Shown one piece after another: positions 48,088 through 55,913 of a stretch of 64,000 nucleotides of DNA. The stretch's first letter is position 1, and every line of letters begins with the position of its first letter. The translations under genes were made by a program, and so were the position numbers. Under the pieces are notes generated by a model. The model worked only from the letters and a program-made list of their open reading frames with translations. It was not told the origin of the DNA and made no database searches. The stretch comes from Stenotrophomonas sp. WZN-1 (GTDB lineage Bacteria > Pseudomonadota > Gammaproteobacteria > Xanthomonadales > Xanthomonadaceae), in NCBI RefSeq assembly GCF_002192255.1, contig NZ_CP021768.1, positions 1,072,001 through 1,136,000 on the forward strand, in the 5' to 3' direction.

Positions 48088-49173
48088 ATGCTTCCGCACC
48101 GCCCCACGACCCTGATGCTCGCGCTGGCACTGGCCCTGCCGCTGCTGGCCCACGCCGCTGCACCGGCTGCGGCTGCCAAGCCGACGGCCGCTGCCGCCAG
48201 TACCGCCGAGGTACGCGGGCCGACCGACCTGAAGCCGGGCGAGTACCTGTGGCATCCGGAAATCTCGCCGAGCGGACCGATCGTGCTGGTGGTCAGCCTC
48301 GATGAGCAGCGCGCCTACGTCTACCGCAATGGCATTGCCATCGGCCTGACCACGATCAGCTCGGGCAAGGCAGGACACGAGACACCGACCGGTGTGTTCA
48401 CCATCCTGCAGAAGGACAAGGACCACAAGTCCAACCTCTACAACAGCGCGCCGATGCCCTACATGCAGCGGCTGACCTGGGACGGCATCGCCCTGCATGG
48501 CGGCAGCCTGCCCGGGCACCCGGCCTCGCATGGCTGCGTGCGCCTGCCGCAGGCCTTCGCGCAGAAGCTGTTCAGTGAAACCCAGCGCGGCGACACGGTG
48601 GTGGTGGCCGACGCCAAGAGCTCGCCGATGACCCTGGCCTATCCGTCGGTGCTGGCACCAGTCAACGCACGCGGCCAGGCCCTGCCGGAGACCGAGGGCG
48701 GGGCGCCGGCGCAGGCCTGGTGGAACGACAGCCTGGCCCCGGCCGGGCAGGTCGGCATCCTGGTCAGCCTGCATGACCAGCGCCTGTATGTGTTGCGCGA
48801 TGGCGTGATGATCGGCGAGTCGCCGCTGAAGGCCGACGCCCTGCCGGCATTCCAGGGCACCACGCTGTTCGTGATGGGGCAGGGCTACAGCGATACGCCC
48901 AGCCCGCTGGATGTGAGCCAGCGCCTGCACCAGTGGACGGCCTATCCGCTGCTGGGCCAGGACCGTGCCCAGGCCACTCCGGACCTGCTGGCCACGCCCT
49001 CGTTGCCGATGGCGCTGCCGGCCGATTTTGCCCGCCAGCTGTACCAGGTGCTGGTGCCGGGCACGACCCTGCTGGTCACCTCGCTGCCGGCGGTCCGCCC
49101 AAGCCCGGCTGAATCCGGAATGCAGCCGGTCTTGGAATCCGAGCCGCCAGGGTCCACCCTCAAGGACAACTGA
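48088..49173 (+). CDS. L,D-transpeptidase (YkuD) with internal repeat
   Basis: 361 residues from ATG 48088 (GGAAAGGA about 9 nt upstream) with an N-terminal signal peptide. The YkuD catalytic core HGGSLPGHPASHGCVRLP contains the nucleophile cysteine (about Cys150). The second half, beginning GQVGILVSLHDQRLYVLRDG, resembles the start of the first domain (GPIVLVVSLDEQRAYVYRNG) but lacks HxxxxHGC, so it looks like a degenerate second domain. It would form 3-3 or lipoprotein cross-links in the cell wall. Confidence 0.88.
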   Translation: MLPHRPTTLMLALALALPLLAHAAAPAAAAKPTAAAASTAEVRGPTDLKPGEYLWHPEISPSGPIVLVVSLDEQRAYVYRNGIAIGLTTISSGKAGHETPTGVFTILQKDKDHKSNLYNSAPMPYMQRLTWDGIALHGGSLPGHPASHGCVRLPQAFAQKLFSETQRGDTVVVADAKSSPMTLAYPSVLAPVNARGQALPETEGGAPAQAWWNDSLAPAGQVGILVSLHDQRLYVLRDGVMIGESPLKADALPAFQGTTLFVMGQGYSDTPSPLDVSQRLHQWTAYPLLGQDRAQATPDLLATPSLPMALPADFARQLYQVLVPGTTLLVTSLPAVRPSPAESGMQPVLESEPPGSTLKDN

Positions 49174-49190
49174 GTCCCCTCGTTGTGCCC

Positions 49191-49916
49191 ATGACTGCAT
49201 CCCGCCTGTGCCGGCTGGCCGCGTTCGGCCTGTTGGCGACCTCGGCCAGCGCCCCGGCGCTGGCACAGACGCCAGCCCTCGCCACCAGTGCCGATGATCT
49301 GGCTGCCTTGCTGTCGCGCAGTGCGCCCAAGGCCGACCGCCACGTGTTGCAGCTGGCGGCGCACGCCATGCGCTGTGCGCTGCAGCGGCCGGAGCTGGGC
49401 ATCAACGGTGATCGCCTGAGCGTGATCGACTATTCGCGGCCGTCCACCGAGCCGCGCCTGTGGGTATTCGACCTGGCCCACCAGCGCCTGCTGTTCGAGG
49501 AATGGGTGGCGCATGGCCGCAACAGTGGCGAGAACCGCACCGAGCACTTCTCCAACCGCGATGGCAGCTTCATGTCCAGCCTCGGCGCGTTCACCGCGCA
49601 GGAGACCTACATGGGCGGCAACGGATATTCGCTGCGCCTGGCCGGCCTGGAGCCGGGCTTCAACGATCGCGCGCGCGAACGCGCGATCGTCATCCATGGT
49701 GCGCCCTACGTGAACCCGGCCACCGCACAGCTGCAGGGGCGGCTGGGTCGCAGCCTGGGCTGCCCGGCGGTGCGGCTGTCGGTAGCCAAGCCGCTGATCG
49801 ACGCCTTGCGCGGCGGCACGATGGTGTTTGCCTACTACCCCGACCAGGATTGGCTGAAGCACTCGCAGCTGCTGGGTGGCGAGTGCGGTGGCCGGGGCAC
49901 GCTTGCCACGCGGTGA
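49191..49916 (+). CDS. L,D-transpeptidase-like protein (YkuD_2 type)
   Basis: 241 residues from ATG 49191. Signal peptide to about ALAQ, then the YkuD_2 domain: IVIHGAPYVN and LGRSLGCPAVRLSVAKPLIDALRGG contain the putative catalytic cysteine. It starts 18 bp after the first transpeptidase, so the two wall-modifying enzymes form an operon. They are different domain families, not copies. Confidence 0.85.
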   Translation: MTASRLCRLAAFGLLATSASAPALAQTPALATSADDLAALLSRSAPKADRHVLQLAAHAMRCALQRPELGINGDRLSVIDYSRPSTEPRLWVFDLAHQRLLFEEWVAHGRNSGENRTEHFSNRDGSFMSSLGAFTAQETYMGGNGYSLRLAGLEPGFNDRARERAIVIHGAPYVNPATAQLQGRLGRSLGCPAVRLSVAKPLIDALRGGTMVFAYYPDQDWLKHSQLLGGECGGRGTLATR

Positions 49917-49950
49917 TGCACGACGGCGCGCGGCGTGGTGCAATGCGCCG

Positions 49951-50559
49951 ATGAACATCGACTCCCTGCTGCACACTCCGAGCCAGGTCATTTCCAGCCT
50001 GGACTATCGCCGCGAACGCTGGCGGAATGGACTTGGCTGGACCCGCGAGATCCTGCGCCTGCCCGCGCAGGGTGACGACTGGGCGCTGCGCCTGTCGGTG
50101 GCCGAGATCGAGCAGGACGCCGCGTTCTCTGCTTTCCCCGGCGTGGAGCGTGAGCTGGTGTTGCTGCAGGGCAATGGTGTGCGCCTGCGTTTCGAGGACG
50201 GCCGTGTGGCCGAGGTGCTGCCGCCGCACGGACGCGTGCGCTTTGCCGGTGAGGAAGCGCTGCACGGCGAACTGGTCGATGGCACCACCCACGACTTCAA
50301 CCTGATGTGGAAGCGCGAGCTGCTGCAGGCCGAGCTGCTGCATCGGCCGCTGGTGGGGTCGATGTTCTTCTTCTGCGAACCGGGCGTGGCCTGGGCGCTG
50401 CATCTGCTGGCCGGTCAGGCGGAGTTTGCTGCCGACAGTGGCCTGCCGGCGCTGCAGGCGGGAGACACCGCGTGGTTGGCGGCGGGTGAGAGGCAACGGC
50501 ATGCCCTCAGCGGTGGTGGCGAGTTGTTGGCGATGCGGGTCAGCGCGGCGGAGGAATGA
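49951..50559 (+). CDS. HutD/Ves-family cupin-like protein
   Basis: 202 residues from ATG 49951. Starts MNIDSLLHTPSQVIS, then WRNGLGWTREILR, and contains two short beta-rich halves of the HutD/Ves fold (for example FNLMWKRE). The role of HutD is unclear; it is normally near histidine utilisation genes, none of which is in the window. It follows the transpeptidase pair on the same strand. Confidence 0.8.
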   Translation: MNIDSLLHTPSQVISSLDYRRERWRNGLGWTREILRLPAQGDDWALRLSVAEIEQDAAFSAFPGVERELVLLQGNGVRLRFEDGRVAEVLPPHGRVRFAGEEALHGELVDGTTHDFNLMWKRELLQAELLHRPLVGSMFFFCEPGVAWALHLLAGQAEFAADSGLPALQAGDTAWLAAGERQRHALSGGGELLAMRVSAAEE

Positions 50560-50807
50560 TGTGTTGGTGCCGGTGGGCACCTTCCACGCATGGCGTGGAT
50601 CTACGTGCGGTTGCCACCATGCCTGGACACGCCGTTCAGTAGATCCACGCCATGCGTGGATGCGGCCACCGACACCGCGTCATGGTGCGAACCAAGGTTC
50701 GCACCCACCAGAATGCAGTTCGCACCCACCAGAACGCGGTTCGCACCCACCAGAAGGCGGTTCGCGCCCGCCAGAAAGCGGTTCGCACCTACCAGGATGC
50801 GGCGGCC
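50560..50807. repeat. REP cluster: SMAG dimer and 21-bp tandem array
   Basis: 50584-50661: two GTAGATCCACGCCATGCGTGGAT-type palindromes, 31 bp apart. 50685-50704: GTGCGAACCAAGGTTCGCAC. From 50698 to 50802: five 21-bp units, TTCGCACCCACCAGAANGCGG, with the fourth and fifth slightly diverged. The units carry one arm of the palindrome only, so they look like slippage products of a half-REP. No gene lies here. Confidence 0.85.
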
Positions 50808-52412
50808 TCAATACACATCGCGCCGGTAACGACCGGCCAGCAGCAACGCTTCCTTGCCTGCGGTACCCAGCACCTGCTCGAACACTGCATCCACGGCCGG
50901 GGCCATGCCCTGCAGGCTGCCGCAGATCAGGATCGTCGCGCCTTCATCGATCCACTGCCGTAGTGTTGCGGCTTCGGCCAGCAGCCGGTCCTGCACGTAG
51001 CGATGCGCACCGCCATCGCGGCTGAACACTGCATCCAGCCGCGTCAGCGTGCCGTTGGCCAGCATCGCCTGCAACTCTTCGCCGAAATGGAAGTCGTGCG
51101 CGGCCGTGCGCTCGCCGAACAGCAGCCAGGTACGGCGAGCGCCACGCTGGGCACGTTCGTGCAGGTGCGCGCGCAGGCCGGCGATGCCGGTGCCGTTGCC
51201 GATCAGCAGCAGCGGTACATCGGCGGGCACGCCATGGAAGTTTTCGTTGCGGCGCAGACGCAGCTGCAGCGGTTCGCCGAGTGCGGCGTGGTCGCACAGC
51301 CAACCGCTGCCGATGCCGGGTGTGCCATCGGTGCGCAGCTGGCGACGCAGCAGCAGCTCCACCGCGCCGTCGGCCATCACCGAGGCGATGGAGTATTCGC
51401 GATGGGGCAGCGGTTGCAGGGTTGCCAACAACGCGGGCAGATCACCCGGAGGAACCAGCGAGGGCAGATGCGAGCGCTCGATACGGGCCAGCAACGCCTG
51501 CCCGTCATCCAGCACGGTGTCCGCATTGAAGCCCTGTGCATCGAGCCAGGCGCGCGCGCTGTGGCGTGGGTGCTGCGGGCCGATCTCGGCGATGTCGCCG
51601 GCCTGCCACTGCACATCGACGCCAGGCGGGGGCTGCAGGCGCAACCAGTACACCGGACCACCTGGGCTGCCCGGATTCAGATGCTCGCGTTGCAGCAGCG
51701 TCCACGGCTGGTACTCGGCCGGGCTCCAGTCGGGCAGTTCAGTGGCGCCTCCGCCAAGTTGTCCCAGCAACTGCTGCCAATGGCGCAGCGCTGCCGGATC
51801 GGCGTTGTCGACCTCGATCGCATCGAACAGCGGATGCGCACCGTGCTGGCGCAGCCAGGTGTCCAGCTGGTGGCCGAATCCGCAGAAGTGGCCATAGCTG
51901 CGGTCGCCCAGCGCGAGCACGCCGTACTGCAGATGCTGCAGCGGGGGCGGCGTGGCCATCACCCCGCGCAGGAACGGCAGGGCGTGGTCGGGTGGATCAC
52001 CCTCACCGGTGGTGCTGGCGATGAACAGCGCGCGCTGGCTGTCGGCCAGCAACGCTGCGTCGACCTCATGCAGGCCGCGCACACGCACCGGCACGCCGGC
52101 ACCGCGCAGGGCCTCGGCACTGCGTTCGGCCAGTTCGCGGGCAAAGCCGGTCTGGCTCGACCAGACCAGCAGGATCGGAGCGGTATCGCCGGGCGCCGCA
52201 TCATCGCGCGGACGACTGCGCCACCACAGTGCTGCGCAGGCCAGCGCGTACAGCGCGGTGGCGATGATGGCGATCTGCGATTGCCGTGCCGGCGGTGCGC
52301 CCTGCCACCAGGCTTCGCCGAGATGAAGTCGCAGCAGCGCCCAGGCGATCAGCGCCAGTACGACCAGTACAAGTGCGTTGCCGAGCAGCGCGCGCGATGG
52401 CCGAGTGCTCAT
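50808..52412 (-). CDS. Membrane-anchored NADPH-flavin reductase (CysJ-like)
   Basis: 534 residues from ATG 52412. Two N-terminal membrane segments (about 8-27 and 45-62) precede a flavodoxin domain (about 80-210, SSQTGFARELAERS) and an FAD/NADPH ferredoxin-reductase domain ending RYRRDVY, as in sulfite-reductase flavoproteins. Its start overlaps apbE by 4 nt. The group is linked to siderophore-iron reduction; passing electrons across the membrane to the PepSY partner is my inference. Confidence 0.88.
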   Translation of the reverse strand: MSTRPSRALLGNALVLVVLALIAWALLRLHLGEAWWQGAPPARQSQIAIIATALYALACAALWWRSRPRDDAAPGDTAPILLVWSSQTGFARELAERSAEALRGAGVPVRVRGLHEVDAALLADSQRALFIASTTGEGDPPDHALPFLRGVMATPPPLQHLQYGVLALGDRSYGHFCGFGHQLDTWLRQHGAHPLFDAIEVDNADPAALRHWQQLLGQLGGGATELPDWSPAEYQPWTLLQREHLNPGSPGGPVYWLRLQPPPGVDVQWQAGDIAEIGPQHPRHSARAWLDAQGFNADTVLDDGQALLARIERSHLPSLVPPGDLPALLATLQPLPHREYSIASVMADGAVELLLRRQLRTDGTPGIGSGWLCDHAALGEPLQLRLRRNENFHGVPADVPLLLIGNGTGIAGLRAHLHERAQRGARRTWLLFGERTAAHDFHFGEELQAMLANGTLTRLDAVFSRDGGAHRYVQDRLLAEAATLRQWIDEGATILICGSLQGMAPAVDAVFEQVLGTAGKEALLLAGRYRRDVY

Positions 52413-53380
52413 GCGTCCTGCCCGTCGAGCAGGCGCTGGAAGGCGCTGCTGAGGAATTCCTGCGGGCCTTCTGCGGCGCGTTGCAGGTAGCGCGCGGCCA
52501 GTCCTTCGCGTTCGGCCAGTGCCATGCCCTGTTCGCGACCCAGCACGGTCAGTGCGGTGGCCCAGGCATCGGCGTGCATGGCGTCGTCGGCCACCACGGT
52601 TACTGCCGCGGCGACCTGCCGCACCGGCCTGCCCGTACGCGGGTCTAGGCTGTGGCTGTAGGCCTCGCCATCGGCCTGGTACTGGTGCCAGCGATCGCCG
52701 GAGGTGGCCACCGCCTTGCCGTCCAGCGCCAGCACCCGTGGCGGGATATCGGTGTGCGCATCCTCTTCCGGTGCGGATTCCACCAGCACGCGCCACGGCT
52801 GGCCGTCCGGTTTGCGGCCGTAGCCGGCCAGTTCGCCGCCGACTTCGATCAGTGCCGCGGCGATGCCCTGTGCGCGCAGCCAAGCGGCGACATGATCGAC
52901 GCCGAAGCCCTTGGCGATCGCAGAGAGATCCAGTTCCAGCCCGCCCGGTTGCAGCAGCGCATCGTCCTGCCACTGCAGGCGCTGCCAACCGCATCGGTCG
53001 CGGGTGGCCTGCAGGGTAGCGTCGTCGGGCTGGCGGCGTTCACCGGCATGTGCACCGAAGCCCCACAGTGCAACCAGCGGGCCGACGGTGGGATCGAAGG
53101 CGCCATCACTGGCGGCAGCGATGGCCTGTGCGCAGGCCAGGACGTGGCGCGTTTCGGCGGGCAGCACGCACCATTGGCCGCCGTCGGCGCGGTTGTAGCG
53201 GCTCAGGTCCGAACCGCGCTCCCAGGTGCTCATCTGCGCGACCACCTCATCCAGCCGCGCCTGGATGCCGGCATGCAGCGGGTGCAGGTCGCGCTGGCGC
53301 GACGCGACCAGCAACACGCTCCAGGTGGTGCCCATGGTGGTGCCACCGAGGCGGGCGATGTCGAGCAGGGAATCGGTCAT
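52409..53380 (-). CDS. apbE: FAD:protein FMN transferase ApbE
   Basis: 323 residues from ATG 53380. ApbE/NosX signatures: MGTTWSV at the start, AFDPTVGPLVALWGFG, and DLSAIAKGFGVDHV, EVGGELAGYGRK; the metal site near the C-terminus (DAWATALTVLG) is present. It attaches FMN to Thr/Ser of exported proteins by a phosphoester bond. No clear signal peptide is seen, but some ApbE proteins are exported by other means. Its operon neighbours DUF2271 and PepSY are possible targets. Confidence 0.93.
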   Translation of the reverse strand: MTDSLLDIARLGGTTMGTTWSVLLVASRQRDLHPLHAGIQARLDEVVAQMSTWERGSDLSRYNRADGGQWCVLPAETRHVLACAQAIAAASDGAFDPTVGPLVALWGFGAHAGERRQPDDATLQATRDRCGWQRLQWQDDALLQPGGLELDLSAIAKGFGVDHVAAWLRAQGIAAALIEVGGELAGYGRKPDGQPWRVLVESAPEEDAHTDIPPRVLALDGKAVATSGDRWHQYQADGEAYSHSLDPRTGRPVRQVAAAVTVVADDAMHADAWATALTVLGREQGMALAEREGLAARYLQRAAEGPQEFLSSAFQRLLDGQDA

Positions 53381-53432
53381 GGTGATGCGTTGTGGCGGCG
53401 ATGCCGGGGAATGCCCGGCATCGCGATCCACA

Positions 53433-54236
53433 TTACTGCGGCAGCACTTCCAGGGTGGCGACGTAGCTCAGGCGGCGCTTGGCGGCCTGCTTCACCGACG
53501 TCTTGTTGTCCTCGGTGCCGGTCTCCAGCCAGTACATGCCAGCTTCCGGCCAGGTCACCTTGATTTCGCCCTTGGCGTCGCTGGTCAGCTTCAGTTCGTC
53601 CTGCGCGTTGCGGTAGCGGGTGGCGCCACGCACGATCTCGAATTCGAGGCCGGCGGTCGGCTTGCCATCGACCAGTACGCGGAAGGTGGATTCCTCGCCA
53701 GCGAACAGATCATTCGGGTGGCCGACGGCGACCAGCTCGATGCCACGGTTGGTCGGCTTCAGCGCGGTGTCGTTCGGCGCGCCGTTGGTGACGAAGGTCT
53801 CCACGCGGCCGACCGACTGGCTCACTTCCAGCTTCTTCGCGTCCTTGGGCAGTTCACCGAAGGTAGCCACGCTGCCGCGCCAGCGCTTGCGCTCGCCGTT
53901 CTGCTCGTAGGTGGCGAACAGGCCGTCATTGACCGACGCGATGCGGTAGGTGCCGGGCTGCTTCAGCTCAACGTCGAATACGCTGCGGTACTTGCCGGTG
54001 GCGGCGTTCTGCGGCTGTACGGTGCTGCCATCCGGGGCAGTGATCACCACCGACTCCAGGCGCAGCGGCACGTGGTTGAAGTAGAACAGGTCGTTGGAGA
54101 CCGCACCGTCGACGGTGATCCACGGCGCGTTGCCGGCGATCACGGTCTGCGAGGGCAGCAGCCAGGCCTTGTGGGCCAGGGCGGAGAAGGGAAGGGCAGC
54201 GGCCAGGGCGGCGGCGAGGACGAGCGTGCGCTTCAT
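53433..54236 (-). CDS. DUF4198 periplasmic protein
   Basis: 267 residues from ATG 54236. Signal peptide ends ALAH; the mature protein begins with [11 protein letters not shown], the typical DUF4198 start, and has two Ig-like or beta-sandwich domains ([11 protein letters not shown] and [16 protein letters not shown] segments). DUF4198 proteins are often linked to metal uptake. The gene lies between apbE and DUF2271. Confidence 0.88.
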   Translation of the reverse strand: MKRTLVLAAALAAALPFSALAHKAWLLPSQTVIAGNAPWITVDGAVSNDLFYFNHVPLRLESVVITAPDGSTVQPQNAATGKYRSVFDVELKQPGTYRIASVNDGLFATYEQNGERKRWRGSVATFGELPKDAKKLEVSQSVGRVETFVTNGAPNDTALKPTNRGIELVAVGHPNDLFAGEESTFRVLVDGKPTAGLEFEIVRGATRYRNAQDELKLTSDAKGEIKVTWPEAGMYWLETGTEDNKTSVKQAAKRRLSYVATLEVLPQ

Positions 54237-54266
54237 GCGGAAGACTCCAGTGGATGCGGGGTGATG

Positions 54267-54313
54267 CGACAAGGGGAAGGGGATTACGACTTCATCCCCT
54301 CCGTCCCCTTTTC
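54267..54313. repeat. Degenerate copy of the 5143-5210 inverted repeat
   Basis: AAGGGGAAGGGGATTACGAC and GACTTCATCCCCTCCGTCCCCTTTTC share the CCCCTCCGTCCCC arm with 5183-5210. It sits in the gap between DUF4198 and DUF2271, and its right end overlaps the DUF2271 stop. Confidence 0.75.
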
Positions 54314-54830
54314 AGGGTTTGACGGCGAGGGTGACCTGGCCCAGTTCGGTGGCGCCCTGCGCCTTGCCGTTCTGCGCGGTGGTGGCCGGCCAGGTGAAGG
54401 GGATCTTCAGCAGTTCACGGCCGCCGACTTCGCGCACCGCTTCCACCACCAGCGTGTAGTTGCCCGGGGCCAGCTGCTTCAGGGCCGGCTGCTTGTCGTT
54501 GAACGACAGCGCGTGCTTGCCGGCCGGGCGGGTCGGGCCGGTCACGCCGTCCACCGGCACCTGCAGGGTGCGGCCACTCTTGCGCCACCACTGGCGCAGG
54601 TCCGGCAGCCACTTGGTGCCATGGCCTTCGCTGTTGCTGGTCTGCTGGTACCAGACCGACAGGTTGGCCGCGACCTTCTGGTCGGCGCCTTCCAGCCACA
54701 CCGCTACGTACGGGCGGTGGTACTCGGCCACGTTGAGCTTGGGCACTTCGACGTTGATGTCGAGGGTGGTGGCATAGGCCGGCGAGGTGGCCAGCAGGCC
54801 GCTGAGGGCGATGGTCAGGGTGACGCGCAT
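54312..54830 (-). CDS. DUF2271 periplasmic protein, candidate flavoprotein
   Basis: 172 residues from ATG 54830. Signal peptide to about AYAT, then a DUF2271 domain with VAVWLEGADQKVAANLSVWY and WLPDLRQWWRKSG. At residues 94-100 it has DGVTGPT, close to the ApbE acceptor pattern Dxx[ST]GA[ST] except that Ala is Pro. Thr100 would be the FMN acceptor if the motif works. Operon neighbour of apbE, PepSY protein and flavoreductase. Confidence 0.85.
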   Translation of the reverse strand: MRVTLTIALSGLLATSPAYATTLDINVEVPKLNVAEYHRPYVAVWLEGADQKVAANLSVWYQQTSNSEGHGTKWLPDLRQWWRKSGRTLQVPVDGVTGPTRPAGKHALSFNDKQPALKQLAPGNYTLVVEAVREVGGRELLKIPFTWPATTAQNGKAQGATELGQVTLAVKP

Positions 54831-54856
54831 GGGGCGGCTCCGGAAACGAAGGAAAG

Positions 54857-55495
54857 TCAGTGGATCAGCAGCAGGGCGATCAGCAGCGGGACCATCAGGC
54901 CGAGGCCGACCAGCGGCCAGGTCATGCGCCGCTGCCGCGCATGCAGGTGCAGCAGGAACAGGCCGGTGATGCAGAACACCAGGCAGGCCACGGCGAACAG
55001 GTCCAGGAACCAGCCCCACGCCGGGCCGGCATTGCGGCCCTTGTGCAGGTCGTTGAGGTAGGACACCGCGCCGCGCGAGGTCGATTCGTACTCCACCGCG
55101 CCGGTCTCGCGATCGATGCTCAACCAGGCGTCGCCACCCGGTCGTGGCAGCGACAGGTAGATCTCTTCGGGCGACCACTCGGCCGGGCGTCCACCGATGG
55201 CGATGCCCAGCTGCGTGTCCAGCCATTGCCGGGCCGGGCGCGGGATCGGTGCGTTGCCATCTTCGCGCGTGCCCAGCTGGCCGAGCAGATCGGCCGGCAG
55301 TTCCAGGTGCTGGTTCTGCACCTCGGGCTTGGCTTCGATCTTCGCGGCATGGTTGAGGGTCAGGCCGGTCACCGCGAACAGCAGCATGCCGATCAGGCAC
55401 ACCGCCGAGCTGATCCAGTGCCACTGGTGCAGCGTACGCAGCCAGAAGCCACGGTTCTGTTGCTGCTGCACGGTGGAAGAGGCAGGACGGCTCAC
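54857..55495 (-). CDS. PepSY-associated TM helix protein
   Basis: 212 residues. Three to four hydrophobic segments: [19 protein letters not shown] (about 29-47), two near the C-terminus ([40 protein letters not shown]), with a periplasmic PepSY-like loop ([11 protein letters not shown]). The conserved HQWHWISSA and GLTLNH contain His candidates for heme b ligation. It is likely an inner-membrane electron carrier for ferric-chelate reduction. First of the five genes after the REP array. Confidence 0.85.
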   Translation of the reverse strand: MSRPASSTVQQQQNRGFWLRTLHQWHWISSAVCLIGMLLFAVTGLTLNHAAKIEAKPEVQNQHLELPADLLGQLGTREDGNAPIPRPARQWLDTQLGIAIGGRPAEWSPEEIYLSLPRPGGDAWLSIDRETGAVEYESTSRGAVSYLNDLHKGRNAGPAWGWFLDLFAVACLVFCITGLFLLHLHARQRRMTWPLVGLGLMVPLLIALLLIH

Positions 55496-55590
55496 GGCAC
55501 GGTTCGAGGCGGACGGGGACTGCCCATTACATCATTGATGAGAATAGCTCGCAATTGCGTGTCGTTCTGTATCCCAGAGGAGTTGTCGGC

Positions 55591-55645
55591 TGCCGGCCAG
55601 CGGCCGGCCTACCGCAGGTCGGTAGATCCACGCCATGCGTGGATG
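55591..55645. repeat. GCCGGCCAGCGGCCGGC palindrome and SMAG copy
   Basis: TGCCGGCCAGCGGCCGGCCTACC (55591-55613) and GGTAGATCCACGCCATGCGTGGATG (55621-55645) lie at the start of the repeat block between the PepSY gene and the TonB receptor. Confidence 0.85.
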
Positions 55646-55650
55646 AAGCG

Positions 55651-55889
55651 GTGCCGACCAAGGTTGGCACCCACCAGGGCAGGGCGGTGCCGACCAAGGT
55701 TGGCGCCCACCAGGGCAGGGCGGTGCCGACCAAGGTTGGCACCCACCAGGGCAGGGCGGTGCCGACCAAGGTTGGCACCCACCAGGGCAGGGCGGTGCCG
55801 ACCAAGGTTGGCACCCACCAGGGCAGGGCGGTGCCGACCAAGGTTGGCACCCACCAGAGCAGGGCGGTGCCAACCTAGGTTGGCACCTA
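55651..55889. repeat. Tandem array of seven 36-bp REP units
   Basis: Seven GTGCCGACCAAGGTTGGCAC-type palindromes start at exact 36-bp spacing (55651, 55687, 55723, 55759, 55795, 55831, 55867). Each of the first six is followed by CCACCAG(G/A)GCAGGGCG. The last copy differs (GTGCCAACCTAGGTTGGCACC). Almost all arms have a single G:T mismatch. Together with 55496-55650 it makes a gene-free gap of 418 bp inside the Fur-site operon. The core is the same family as the repeats beside the RAYT at 19 kb. Confidence 0.95.
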
Positions 55890-55913
55890 CCGAAGCAGGG
55901 CGGTGCGCGGCGG

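Noticed and set aside
55555..55878. Repeating plus-strand peptide (VPTKVGTHQGRA units) as a possible repeat protein
   Set aside because: It arises because the 36-bp REP unit is a multiple of three; both strands give open frames, and there is no ribosome site.
55651..55889. CRISPR-like array (36-bp period)
   Set aside because: The period is 36 bp but the whole unit, including its spacer, is repeated with near identity; there are no unique spacers, leader or cas genes.
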